This document shows, piece by piece, positions 43,305 to 52,636 of a stretch of DNA of 64,000 bases (within the stretch, counting starts at the first letter, position 1; the number at the start of each line of letters is the position of its first letter). Below the pieces are notes generated by a model. The model did not search any database, was not told the DNA's origin, and saw nothing but the letters and a program-made list of their open reading frames with translations. The translations under genes were made by a program, and so were the position numbers. The DNA is from JAVVHH01 sp963835135 (GTDB lineage: Bacteria > Pseudomonadota > Alphaproteobacteria > Acetobacterales > Acetobacteraceae): the NCBI GenBank assembly GCA_963835135.1, contig CAWIEF010000006.1, forward strand, positions 248,001 to 312,000, written 5' to 3'.

Positions 43305-44668
43305 CGGTCGATCCACACGGGCTCGGCAGCGCGGAGGGGGCCGGCGCGCTCGGTCCAGTGCATGGGCGCGCCGTCGATGGTGACCGGGGGGCGGAGGCGG
43401 CGGGCGGGGCCCCAGGCGGTGGGTTCAGCGGTCGGGCCGAAGTCGGCCTCGGCTGCGGCCAGGGCCCTCACCCGACCCTCTCCCGGGGGGAGCGGGCTGT
43501 CGGGCGCGAGCAGGGCGGCGGTGCGGGCGAGGGAGGCGCGGGCTGTAGTGCCGGCGCCAGTCTGGATCCGCAGCGTCAGGGCACGCAGGGCCGTGGTGGC
43601 GAGGATGTAGCCGGTAACGTGATCGAGCGCTTGGGCGGGCAGCGGGACAGGCTTGTCGGCGCGCGCCCAATGCATGCCGGCCTCGGCGATGCCGGTGCTC
43701 ATCTGGACCAGGCTGTCGAAGCCGCGACGGCCGGCCCAAGGGCCGGTCCAGCCATAGGCGTCGAGGCTGACGTCGATCAAGACCGGGTTGAGCGCGCGGC
43801 GGCCGGCCTCGGCGAGGCCGAGATGGTCGAGCGCACCCGGCCGGTAGCCGTGGACAAGGATGTCGGCGCCGGCGAGCAGGGCGCGGAAGCGGTCGGCGTC
43901 GCCGGGCTGGCGGAGGTCAAGGCCGGCGCAGCGTTTGCCGAGAGTCATTTCGGGTTCAAGCGAGGGCTCAATCCAGAACGGCGGGTCGATGCGGAGCACG
44001 TCGGCGCCGAACGCGGCCAGGAAGCGGGTGGCGGTCGGCCCGGCGAGGACGCGGGTGAGGTCGAGCACGCGGATGCCGGCGAGCGGGCGCGCCGGGTCGA
44101 TGCGGCGAGGCTGGGGCATGGCGCCGGGGTGGGTCGTGCGGTGGACGAGGGGTTCGGCGGCGACGGCGCGGCCTTGCGGATGGTCGGCCCATGCGGCGGC
44201 GGCGCGCATGGTTGCGGCGCAGCCGCCCGCGGCGACGATGGCGGCTTCGAGGGCGTCGGCGGGCCAGGTGGCAACCGCCGCGGCGACAGCAGCCCGGTCG
44301 GGCGCTGTGCCGAGGACGGCAAGCGCGGCGCCCCGATGATGCGGGGCATTGGTGTGCAGCCGGATCCAGCCCTCGGCGGCGCGGTAGTCGCCGGCGACGG
44401 CGTCCCAGGCGGGCGGAAGCGTCCAGCCGACCGGCTGGATCGAGGATGACAGCCAGAGAGAGGCAAGCCGGCGGTCGACTGAGACTGCGGGGCGGTGGGG
44501 GGTGGTGGCCGCAATGAACTCGGCCACCGCCGATCCGGCTGCACCAATCGCACCGGCCGCCACGCCCGTCACGTCGAAGGCGGAGGGCAGGCTTTCCGCT
44601 CCGGTGATGGTCGCGGCCAGGTTGCCGGGATCTCCGGCAGCCGACCAAATCGCCTCCCCGGGATGCAT
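43301..44668 (-). CDS. CoA transferase, CaiB/BaiF (family III)
   Basis: A 455-residue family III CoA transferase. It has the CaiB/BaiF core: LAGIRVLDLTRVLAGPTATRFLAAFGADVLRIDPP, KRCAGLDLRQPGDADRFRALLAGADILVHGYRPGALDHLGL, and DAYGWTGPWAGRRGFDSLVQMSTGIA, where Asp of the RxDLR-like block is usually catalytic. About 190 residues precede the core, a two-lobed arrangement seen in some actinobacterial-type members. A repeat-derived peptide interrupts the C-terminal part (residues near 392-401, LPPGEGRVRA). The acyl-CoA substrate is unknown. ATG 44668 is 1 bp after the preceding gene's stop. Confidence 0.88.
   Translation of the reverse strand: MHPGEAIWSAAGDPGNLAATITGAESLPSAFDVTGVAAGAIGAAGSAVAEFIAATTPHRPAVSVDRRLASLWLSSSIQPVGWTLPPAWDAVAGDYRAAEGWIRLHTNAPHHRGAALAVLGTAPDRAAVAAAVATWPADALEAAIVAAGGCAATMRAAAAWADHPQGRAVAAEPLVHRTTHPGAMPQPRRIDPARPLAGIRVLDLTRVLAGPTATRFLAAFGADVLRIDPPFWIEPSLEPEMTLGKRCAGLDLRQPGDADRFRALLAGADILVHGYRPGALDHLGLAEAGRRALNPVLIDVSLDAYGWTGPWAGRRGFDSLVQMSTGIAEAGMHWARADKPVPLPAQALDHVTGYILATTALRALTLRIQTGAGTTARASLARTAALLAPDSPLPPGEGRVRALAAAEADFGPTAEPTAWGPARRLRPPVTIDGAPMHWTERAGPLRAAEPVWIDR
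43464..43498. repeat. Dispersed CCCTCTCCCG-type repeat inside the CoA-transferase gene
   Basis: On the minus strand the sequence reads as a CCCGCTCCCCCCGGGAGAGGG element followed by GTCGGGTGAGGG, the consensus-like form of a dispersed palindrome found widely in GC-rich Proteobacteria. It is inserted in frame, contributing SPLPPGEGRVRAL to the protein. It shares the core CCCTCTCCCG with the repeat at 28981-29004. Confidence 0.6.
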
Positions 44669-44669
44669 C

Positions 44670-44894
44670 CTATTTCTTCGCGGCGGGCGGAAGGTCCTCT
44701 TCCAGGATGGTGATGTGCAGGGCGTAGGAGACCTCGCCGTCCTCGTCATCGCGGTGGATGGTGCCGAGGAACTCCTTGTCGATCGTCACCTCGACCGACG
44801 CGCCTTTGCGCTTGGGAACCGGGATCTCGATCCGGGCCGTGCCCAAGACGCGGCGAAGGTAGGTTTCTACCCGGGTGATCTCGGAGGGGGTCAT
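44670..44894 (-). CDS. DUF3126 family small protein
   Basis: A 74-residue cytosolic protein of the DUF3126 family, restricted mainly to Alphaproteobacteria, function unknown. It reads MTPSEITRVETYLRRVLG followed by a beta-rich half with VPKRKGASVEVTIDKEFLG and DDEDGEVSYALHITILEEDL. ATG 44894 overlaps the rdgB stop by 4 bp and has an AAGGGA ribosome site. Longer frames across this region belong to rdgB's other frame and are not coding. Confidence 0.82.
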   Translation of the reverse strand: MTPSEITRVETYLRRVLGTARIEIPVPKRKGASVEVTIDKEFLGTIHRDDEDGEVSYALHITILEEDLPPAAKK

Positions 44895-45556
44895 TCTAGT
44901 CCCTTCTTGGTGATGGGGAGAGGGTCGGTCGGCAAGGCCGGCAAAACAAGAGGACCGGAGGCACCCGGCAGGCAGGCGGCGAAGAGTTGCGCCATAGCGC
45001 GGGCGCGGTGGCTTGTGGCGGTTTTCTGGGCCGGATCCATTTCGCCATAGGTCTGGCGCAAGCCGGCGGGAATGAAAATGGGGTCGTAGCCGAAGCCGAG
45101 GGTGCCGCGGGCAGCGGGGGCGACGGTGCCGTCGACGCGGCCGATGAACGTCGCGGTCTCGCCATCGGGCCAGGCGAGACACAGGGCGGAGACGAACCAG
45201 GCGCGCCGGTCGGCGGCGTCGCCCATCTCGGCTTGGACGCGACCGATGGCGGGGGTGAAATCCTTCGAGGGGCCAGCCCAACGGGCGGAGAACACGCCCG
45301 GCGCGCCGCCGAGCGCGGCAACGCAGAAGCCGGAATCGTCGGCGAGCGCCGGGCTGCCGGTGGCCGCGGCGGCGATCGCCTTGAGGCGGGCGTTGCCGGC
45401 GAAGTCGGGAGCGTCCTCGATGGGCTCGGGCAAGCCGAGATCCCCGGCCGAGACCGCCTCGACCGCGTGTGGGAGGAGCAGGTCAATCATCTCGCGAAGC
45501 TTGCCGGGGTTGTGTGTCGCGACGATGAGGCGCGCGCCAGGCTGAAGCCGGCGCAT
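44891..45556 (-). CDS. rdgB: XTP/dITP diphosphatase (Ham1/RdgB)
   Basis: RdgB hydrolyses non-canonical purine nucleoside triphosphates (dITP, XTP), keeping them out of DNA and RNA. The 221-residue product has LIVATHNPGKLREM at the N-terminus, ALADDSGFCVAALGGAPGVFSARWAG, GFGYDPIFIPAGLRQTYGEM and SHRARAM, all of the Ham1 signature. The start overlaps the rph stop by one base (TGATG). The rph-rdgB pair divergent from hrcA is a common alphaproteobacterial arrangement. Confidence 0.95.
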   Translation of the reverse strand: MRRLQPGARLIVATHNPGKLREMIDLLLPHAVEAVSAGDLGLPEPIEDAPDFAGNARLKAIAAAATGSPALADDSGFCVAALGGAPGVFSARWAGPSKDFTPAIGRVQAEMGDAADRRAWFVSALCLAWPDGETATFIGRVDGTVAPAARGTLGFGYDPIFIPAGLRQTYGEMDPAQKTATSHRARAMAQLFAACLPGASGPLVLPALPTDPLPITKKGLE

Positions 45557-46272
45557 CAGCTGGCCAGGGCCTCGCGTTGCAGGGTGAAGAGACGGGTGGT
45601 GCCGGTCCGGGCATGGGCCATGAGGGCGAGGAATTGCTGCTCGGAGAACGGGTCCTTCTCGGCGGTGCCCTGGATTTCGACGATGCCGCCGGCTTGCGTG
45701 AGCACGAAATTGGCGTCGGCGTCGGCAGTGCTGTCCTCGGCATAGTCGAGGTCGAGCACGGGGTGGCCCCCAACCAGGCCGCAGCTCACGGCGGCGACCT
45801 GGCCCGTGATGGGCGAGCGAGCGAGCACGTTGTTGGCGACCAGCTTGCGCACGGCGAGCTCGAGCGCGACCCAGGCGCCGGTAATACTGGCGCAGCGCGT
45901 GCCGCCATCGGCGTTCAGCACATCGCAGTCGATCGTAATGGTGCATTCGCCGAGCGCCTTACGGTCGACGACGGCGCGCAGCGCCCGGCCGATCAAGCGC
46001 TGGATTTCCTGGGTGCGGCCGGATTGCTTGCCGCGGGCGGCCTCGCGATCGCCGCGGGTGTGGGTGGCGCGGGGGAGCATGCCGTATTCGGCGGTGACCC
46101 AGCCCTCGCCCTTGCCGCGCAGGAACGGCGGGACCCGGCCTTCGACGCTCGCATTGCAGAGAACCTCGGTGCCACCCATGCGGATGAGGCAGGAGCCCTC
46201 GGCGTGATGGGCGAAGCCGAGGTTGAAGGAGACGTCGCGAAGCGCGTCTTGGGCGCGGCCGGAGGGGCGCAT
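45556..46272 (-). CDS. rph: Ribonuclease PH
   Basis: RNase PH is a phosphorolytic 3'-to-5' exoribonuclease that trims tRNA 3' ends. The 238-residue product shows RPSGRAQDALRDVSFNLGFA, GWVTAEYGMLPRATHTRGDREA, GKQSGRTQEIQRLIGRALRAVVD, DCDVLNADGGTRCASITGA and DLDYAEDSTADADANFVL, including the phosphate-binding arginines and the catalytic aspartates. Standard length. It is divergent from hrcA. Confidence 0.97.
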   Translation of the reverse strand: MRPSGRAQDALRDVSFNLGFAHHAEGSCLIRMGGTEVLCNASVEGRVPPFLRGKGEGWVTAEYGMLPRATHTRGDREAARGKQSGRTQEIQRLIGRALRAVVDRKALGECTITIDCDVLNADGGTRCASITGAWVALELAVRKLVANNVLARSPITGQVAAVSCGLVGGHPVLDLDYAEDSTADADANFVLTQAGGIVEIQGTAEKDPFSEQQFLALMAHARTGTTRLFTLQREALAS

Positions 46273-46406
46273 GTCAAGGTATCCGATGTGATGGGGGACT
46301 GTGTTACCAGCAGAGCCGTTCCTATAGACAGGAGTGGACGGGAACGGGAGAGGGAAGGTGGACCCTGGTTAGAAGCCCTGCTGAGCTCGATCCGCGCTCG
46401 GCCGCG

Positions 46407-47409
46407 GTGTTGCGCGAGATCGTGGAACAGTACGTTCAGACCGGGGAACCGGTCGGTAGCCGGACGCTCTCGCGGCGATTGCCGATGGGCGTGTCGGCGG
46501 CGACGATCCGCAACGTGATGTCGGATCTGACGGATGCCGGGCTGCTGTTCGCGCCGCATACCAGCGCAGGGCGGCTGCCGACGGAGCGCGGGCTGCGGCT
46601 GTTCGTCGATGGATTGCTGCAATTCGGCGATGTGGGCGAGGAGGAGCGGGAGACGATCTCCCGCGCGCTCGAGTTCGCGCGGGCGCAGCCTGCAGGACAC
46701 GCTGGCGGAGACGAGCGCGATGCTGTCGGGGCTGGCGGGTGCGGCCGGCCTGGTGATCGCGCCGAAATCGGACGGGGCAGTGCGGCACATCGACTTCGTG
46801 CCGCTGGGGCCGGGGCGGGCCTTGGTCATCCTCGTGGGTGCCGACGGGCAGGTGGAGAACCGGGTGATCGAGACGCCGCCCGGGCTGCCGCCGGCGGCGC
46901 TGACGCAGGCGGCCAACTACCTCAATTCGCGGCTGTCGGGGCGGAGCCTGGCCGAGTTGCGGCGGACCGTCTCGGGCGAGATGGCCGAAGATCGCACGCA
47001 CCTGGACGAGCTGACGACGCAGATCGTCGAGACCGGGCTGGCGACGTGGTCGAGCGAGGGGCGGGGCGGTTCGCTGATCGTCCGCGGGCAGGCCAAACTG
47101 CTCGCCGACGTCACGGCGCTGGAAAGCCTGACCTCGATCCAATTGCTGTTCGAGCGCCTGGAGACTCAGGAGACCATGCTGCGGCTATTGGAACTGGCCG
47201 AAGAGTCCGAGGGGGTGCGCATCTTCATCGGGGCGGAGAGCGGGTTGTTCGGGGCGAGCGGCGTGTCGATGGTGGTCGCGCCCGCACGCAACGCGGCGGA
47301 TCGGATCGTGGGCGCCATCGGCGTGATCGGGCCGACGCGGATCAACTATGGACGGATCATCCCGGTGGTGGACTACACGGCGCGCGCGATCGCGCGGCTT
47401 CTCGGGTAG
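46407..47409 (+). pseudogene. hrcA: Heat-inducible transcription repressor HrcA, single frameshift
   Basis: HrcA represses groESL and other chaperone genes through the CIRCE operator. The N-terminal winged-helix part is intact (LREIVEQYVQTGEPVGSRTLSRR, VSAATIRNVMSDLTDAGLLFAPHTSAGRLPTERG). After ALEF the frame shifts and the remainder (RGRSLQDTLAETSAMLSGLAG to the C-terminal GPTRINYGRIIPVVDYTA) continues in the next frame. Dropping one T at about 46674-46675 gives ALESRGRSLQDT and a normal protein of ~340 residues. The start is uncertain (GTG 46407 used; homology extends slightly upstream without a start codon). grpE, the usual neighbour, is absent. Probably a sequence error, since both halves are well conserved. 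Confidence 0.85.
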
Positions 47410-47486
47410 CCATCTTAACCTAGATCACGTTGTCGGGCGGCCCGGAAAAGCAGCAAACGCGACCGTGACCGCTCCGTTATCGCCTC

Positions 47487-47858
47487 ATGGAACCTTTGAT
47501 CACCCGGTGTTTGTTGTTGGTCGAAGACGATCCGCTGGTGCGGGAGACGGTCGCGGCCATGCTCGAGGACGAGGGATACGAGGTCGTCGAGGCTTGCGAT
47601 GCGGCGGCGGCGCTGGCTTTGGTCAGGGACGGGCTGGACGTCCCGCTCATTGTCACCGACGTGGATTTGGGGGCGGGACCGAACGGGGCCGAGCTCGCCG
47701 ACATGCTACGCAGGCTCCGCCCGGAGTTGCGAATCATATTCATTACCGGGCGGATGTCCTCCTTGGCGAACCGCATTCCGGACTCTCACGAAGCGATCCT
47801 GCCCAAGCCGTTTGCCGGCGAGGCGCTCTCGCGGCTGGTTCGGCGCATGACGAGGTGA
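47487..47858 (+). CDS. Single-domain response regulator
   Basis: A 123-residue stand-alone receiver domain. The acidic pair is in LLVEDDPLVRETVAAML, the phosphoacceptor aspartate in LIVTDVDLGAGPNGAEL, the threonine switch in IIFITGRMSS and the conserved lysine in AILPKPFAGEALSRLV. No output domain is attached, so it would act in a phosphorelay or by protein contact. Such receivers are common next to hybrid kinases, but no kinase is close. Its stop is 4 bp from the convergent polA. Confidence 0.9.
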   Translation: MEPLITRCLLLVEDDPLVRETVAAMLEDEGYEVVEACDAAAALALVRDGLDVPLIVTDVDLGAGPNGAELADMLRRLRPELRIIFITGRMSSLANRIPDSHEAILPKPFAGEALSRLVRRMTR

Positions 47859-47862
47859 CGGG

Positions 47863-50683
47863 TCAGTGGGCGGCTGACCAGGTGGGCCCAGTGCCGGTCT
47901 CGACGACGAGGGGGACGGAGAGGTGGGCGGACGCCTCCATGACGGATTTGGCCAATGCTGCCGTCGCCTCTGCCTCGGCCTCGCTCGCCTCGAACAGCAA
48001 CTCGTCGTGCACCTGCAGCAGCAGGCGGGCAGAGAGGCCGGCCGAGCGTAGCGCGGCCGGCAGGCGCACCATCGCACGTTTGATGATGTCGGCCGCGCCG
48101 CCTTGCAGGGGCGCGTTGATGGCCTGCCGTTCGGCGTAGGCCCGCTTGGCGGGGATCTTCTCCTTGATCCCGGGCACCCAGCAGCGGCGGCCGAACGGCG
48201 TGAGCACATAGCCGTTGATGCGCGCTTCTTCCTTGGTGCGTTCCATGTAGTCGCGGATGCCCGGGTAGCGCTCGAAATAGGCGCGGATGTAGGTCGCGGC
48301 TTCGCCCTGCTCGATGCCGAGCTGGCGGGCCAGGCCAAACCCGGAGATGCCGTAGATGATGCCGAAGTTGATGGCCTTGGCTCGGTTGCGGGTCGTGCGG
48401 TCCATGCCCTCCATCGGCACGCCGAACACTTCGGAAGCGGTCCGGGCATGAATGTCCTGCCCGGTGGCGAACGCCTCCTTCAAGGGGCCGATATCGGCGA
48501 CGTGGGCCATCAAGCGAAGCTCGATCTGGCTGTAGTCGGCGCTGACCAGCACATGGCCCGGCTCGGCGATGAAGGCCCGGCGGATGCGGGCGCCTTCCTC
48601 GGTGCGAATCGGGATGTTCTGCAGGTTCGGCTCGGTGGACGAGATGCGGCCGGTGGTTGTGTTCGCCTGGCCGAAGCTGGTGTGCACGCGGCCGGTGACC
48701 GGGTTGATCTCTGATTGCAGCGCCTCGGTGTAGGTCGAGCGCAGCTTGTTGAGTTGACGCCAGTCAATGACGCGGGCGGGCAGGTCGTGGCCCTGGTCGG
48801 CGAGACCCTGCAGGACGGAGACATCGGTGCCCCAGGCGCCGGTCGCCATGCGGCGGCCCCCCGGGAGCTTCTGCTCGTCGAACAGGACTTCGCCGAGCGC
48901 CTTCGGGCTGCCGAGATTGAACGGGTGCCCGGCCATTTGATGGATCTCCGCCTCGATGACCGCCATGCGGTCGGCGAAATCGGCCGACATGCGGCGGAGG
49001 TCGTCGGCGTCGATCTTGATCCCGGCGCGCTCCATGTCGATCAGAATGGGGACAAGCTGGCGCTCGATGCGCTCGTAGAGGTGCAGCGCGCGGCCGGTGC
49101 GCAGGCGAGGGCGGAGCACGTGCCAGAGGCGCAGCGCGAGATCGGGGTCCTCGGCCGCGAACGCCGTCACCCGCTCAATCGGCGCTTCGGCGAAGGAAAG
49201 GCGGCCGCGGCCGGTGCCTGTGACGCTGTCGGGCGTTGTGGCCTTATGGCCGAGATCGCGCATCGCGGCTTCGTCCAGGCCGTGGCCATGGGCGCCGGCG
49301 CCGAGCGCGTAGGAGATCAACATGGTGTCGTCGACCGGTCCGACGCGCAGCCCGGCCCGGCCAAGCACCAGCAGCCCGGCCTTGCCGTTGTGAACCACCT
49401 TGAGGACGGCGCGATCGGTGAGGAGCGGCGCCAGCGCGGCGAGCGCCGCATCAGCCTCGATCTGCTGGAGCGCCGGCACCGCCTCCGACCCTTCCAGACT
49501 CGGCTGGGCGGCGCTGGCGGGCAGACGGTGGCGCAGCGGGATGTAGCAGGCGCGGTTAGGGCCGGTCGCCAGGCCGATGCCGAGCAGCTCGGCGCGGTTC
49601 GGGTCGCGGCCGTCGGTCTGGACGTTCAGGCCAACGAGTTCCGGCGGTGGTGGCGTCCACGATCCAGGGCGCGAGCGCCTCGAGCGTGGTGACGGTGACG
49701 TAAGGGCCGAACGGGGGCTGTTCGGGCGCAGCCTCGAACAGAGCGGGTTCGGGGGAGGGCGGGGCGGCGTCTGCGAACAGGCCGAGCCGGGTCGCGGTGC
49801 TGCGAAAGCCCATGGAGATGAGCCAGCGGGTGAGGACCGGGTTGTCGGGCGGGCGTGCGATGAGGGTGTCGAGCGGTTGGGGAAGCGGGCACTCGCGGCA
49901 GAGCTCGACGAGCTTGCGGCTGATGCGGATCTTGTCCCGGTGCTCGTCCAATAGGTCGCGGCGCTTGCCGGGCTTCATGGCCGGGATGGCGGCGATGACG
50001 CCTTCGATATCGCCATGTTCGAGGATGAGCTGGGCCGCGTTCTTGGGGCCGACACCGGGGACGCCCGGCACGTTGTCCACGCTATCGCCCATGAGGGCCT
50101 GCACCTCGGCCACCTTGTCGGGCGTGACGCCGAACTTGGCGAAGACTTCCTCGCGTCCGATCGGCTTCTGCTTGATGGGGTCCAGCATGCCGACCCGGTC
50201 GTCGATCAACTGCATCAAGTCCTTGTCGGACGAGATGATGGTCGTGCGGAACCCGGACTTGGTGGCGGCGGTCGCGTAGGAGGCGATGAGGTCGTCGGCT
50301 TCCCAGTTCGGCAGTTCGATGGCGGGCACGCCGAACGCCGCCGTGGCGTCGCGCACCAGGGCGAATTGGGGCTTGAGCTCGTCGGGGGGCTCCGGCCGAT
50401 GGGCCTTGTACTCACTATAGAGTTCGTTGCGAAAGGTCGTGCGGCCGGCATCGAAGATGACGGCGATGTGGGTGCCCTCGTGCTTCTCCAGCAGGCGCGC
50501 GAGCATGTTGGTGAACCCGAACACGGCGTTGACGGGCGTGCCATCGGACCGGGTCATCGGTGGCAGCGCGTGAAAGGCGCGGAAGATGAAGCCGGAGCCG
50601 TCGATGAGCACGAGATGCGGCTCGGCCGCATTGGGCTCGGCCGCCGGTCCGGGGTCCGATGCCGCGACCGCCGCATCGGGCAT
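47863..50683 (-). pseudogene. polA: DNA polymerase I, single frameshift, proofreading motifs lost
   Basis: PolA fills gaps and removes RNA primers. The 5'-nuclease domain (residues ~20-300: LVLIDGSGFIFRAFHALPPM, ADDLIASYA, SSDKDLMQL, GDSVDNVPGVPGVGPKNAAQL) and the polymerase domain (VLVSADYSQIELRLMAH, RAKAINFGIIYG, VHDELLFE) are complete. A frame change lies between the 5'-nuclease and the middle domain at about 49640; removing one base joins them as ATTAGLVGLNVQTDGRD, giving about 939 residues. The middle 3'-5' exonuclease domain lacks its metal ligands: Exo I DxE is NVQ, and Exo II (N..YD) is NGKAG. So the protein, if the frame is intact, should have no proofreading. ATG 50683 is 1 bp after the zinc-finger gene. 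Confidence 0.88.
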
Positions 50684-50684
50684 G

Positions 50685-50894
50685 TCAGTGTCCGTGATCG
50701 TCTCCTGCGCCAGGGGCGAGGCGGAAGATGCGGGAACAATAGGGGCAGAAGGTTTGCTCATGCACGATGTGCAGCCACACCCGGGGATGGCCGAGCGGCC
50801 CGTCGCCGCCGTCGCAGGCGACGATGCGGTTCTGGACGACGATCGTCTCGGTCTCGCCATTTGCGGGCGTAGGCGTGTTGGCGCCGAACGGCAT
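50685..50894 (-). CDS. Zinc-finger domain protein (zf-CHCC, complex I NDUFS6-like)
   Basis: A 69-residue protein with the zf-CHCC pattern of the mitochondrial complex I subunit NDUFS6 family: a conserved ACDGG..GLGHPRVWLHI block carrying Cys and His ligands, and CPYCSRIF with the CxxC pair. The family Zn site is Cys-His-Cys-Cys. In Alphaproteobacteria this small protein is common, and a complex I role has been inferred from its mitochondrial relative. Start ATG 50894; it is followed by polA after 1 bp. Confidence 0.88.
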   Translation of the reverse strand: MPFGANTPTPANGETETIVVQNRIVACDGGDGPLGHPRVWLHIVHEQTFCPYCSRIFRLAPGAGDDHGH

Positions 50895-50962
50895 CGATTG
50901 TCCTTGGAGGCAGGGGTGCGCGGATGATAGCGCCGCCCGCGCTGCTTTCAACTGCGTGAGCG

Positions 50963-52606
50963 CTATTGGGCGATCCGTTCGACCTGGCAGAGCGCCAGCG
51001 GAGGAGCGATGGAGGACGTGACGGGGCGGCACGCGTCGGTGCGCCGCAGCCCGAAGATGGCCAGCGACTTGGCCGCGGAGTCCGTCGGCGGGCCGGGGTC
51101 GGAGATGCTCCAGAGCGGGCCGGTGGCGTCGGCGAGGGCCTGCCTGATGAGCGTCTCCAAGCCGATCCTCCGGTTTGCGGTAACCAGATTGTTGTTCAGG
51201 CCGACGAAGCGGACCGAGACGGGCTCGAACGGCGCAAGGAATGCACCCTCGTAGATTCCGAGCAGGAAGACGGTGCTGTTGGCCGGCAACTTGGGGACAT
51301 CGGTGCTCACGACCCGGTCGAGGTAGGGGCGGTGCCGCTCCCAGGTCGGGAGCACGAGGCTCGCGATGAGGGCGACGGCAATGCCGAGCCCCACGGCCAG
51401 CCTCGGCCAGACCAGGCGCGGTGCGACCCGGGCCAGCGGCAGCGCGAGGGCGCCGAGAATGAGGACGCCCGATAGCATTTCGAGTGCGGCGGCATAGCGG
51501 AGGATGGAAAATGTCTTCAGCCACAGCGCGTACGCCACGATCGCGAACGCCGTGCACCATGCCAGGCTTCCGATCCTCGCCACCGCCGCGGTCCCGCCCC
51601 GTAGCCGCACCACGACGGACGACGCGAGGAGCACGAGGGTCGCCATCATCTCGAAGACCATTCGCGGGTCCCGCACCAAGGGTTCGGACGAGCGGTTCGA
51701 CGGTTTGAAGGCCCATTCGATTGGATAAGTCAGCCATTCCCTCGCCGTCTGCGGGAGGAAGCGGTTGTCGAAGAAGTTCTCGGGCAGGTAATAGGGCGAG
51801 TGGAACACCGCATTGTAGAAGGGGAAGAGCGGGTTGCCGAAAACGCGATAGACAGCCAGCCACCAGGGGCCGCCGAGCGCGGCGAGCGACAAGGCGGCGC
51901 CCAGGCCGAACGAGAGCAGGCCACCCAGTCTGGGCAACCGTGGTTCCAGCAGCTTCAGCGCAACGATGGCAGGGCCGAAGGCAATCAGGTAGGGCGCGGT
52001 GGTGAGTTTCAGGGCGACCGCAGCCCCCGCCAGCAGCCCGGCGCCCGCATACCGGGGCCACAGCCTCTCGCCCCCCCGGGCTGCTTCGTCAGCGCGCAAC
52101 ACCAGCCAGATCGCGCTGAACAGGGCGAGGTTCGGGATAGCCTCGCTCATAGACGTGCCAGTGACCGAGAGGCCTGCCGCGCTACTTCCGCCGATCAGTG
52201 CGGCCAGGATCGCCACGGGCGTTCGTCCGTATGGCATGAAGCCGAACGCAAGGCGCGCGACGTGGAACAATACCCATACGGCGATCGCTTGCGGGATCGC
52301 CCAGACGAAGGTGAACAGCCGCGGATGGACGTTCAACCAGCGCAGCACGCGGTAGTAGATCGCGTCGAGCAGCGGGTGGATGTAAGTCTGGAGTTGGGCT
52401 GGGGCGATGTCGAAGCCGACAGGCTTGTTCAACAGCGCCCAGCCGCCATAGTAGTGATAGTTGCGTAGGTCGCCGCTGCCATCCGATCCAAGAAAGACAG
52501 CGGTTGTGCCGAGGGCAACGATGGCGGCGGCGAGGACCGAACGTGACACGAGCCGATCAACCCGCACCTCGTCACGGCGCCGTCGGGAGGCTGTTTCCAG
52601 GCACAT
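50963..52606 (-). CDS. Polytopic membrane protein, GT-C glycosyltransferase-like
   Basis: A 547-residue integral membrane protein with about ten to twelve hydrophobic segments and a soluble C-terminal end. The first periplasmic loop reads GSDGSGDLRNYHYYGGWALLN, an acidic DxxNYHYY motif reminiscent of the catalytic loop of GT-C enzymes using polyprenyl-phosphate sugars, and a long loop (GNPLFPFYNAVFHSPYYLPENFFDNRF) follows a later helix. These features are seen in DUF2029/GT87-like proteins, but I cannot name the family with certainty. Downstream zinc-finger and polA genes are on the same strand after a 68 bp gap. Confidence 0.7.
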   Translation of the reverse strand: MCLETASRRRRDEVRVDRLVSRSVLAAAIVALGTTAVFLGSDGSGDLRNYHYYGGWALLNKPVGFDIAPAQLQTYIHPLLDAIYYRVLRWLNVHPRLFTFVWAIPQAIAVWVLFHVARLAFGFMPYGRTPVAILAALIGGSSAAGLSVTGTSMSEAIPNLALFSAIWLVLRADEAARGGERLWPRYAGAGLLAGAAVALKLTTAPYLIAFGPAIVALKLLEPRLPRLGGLLSFGLGAALSLAALGGPWWLAVYRVFGNPLFPFYNAVFHSPYYLPENFFDNRFLPQTAREWLTYPIEWAFKPSNRSSEPLVRDPRMVFEMMATLVLLASSVVVRLRGGTAAVARIGSLAWCTAFAIVAYALWLKTFSILRYAAALEMLSGVLILGALALPLARVAPRLVWPRLAVGLGIAVALIASLVLPTWERHRPYLDRVVSTDVPKLPANSTVFLLGIYEGAFLAPFEPVSVRFVGLNNNLVTANRRIGLETLIRQALADATGPLWSISDPGPPTDSAAKSLAIFGLRRTDACRPVTSSIAPPLALCQVERIAQ

Positions 52607-52636
52607 GCGGCATCGTTTAGCCGGGAGACCGCGGCG

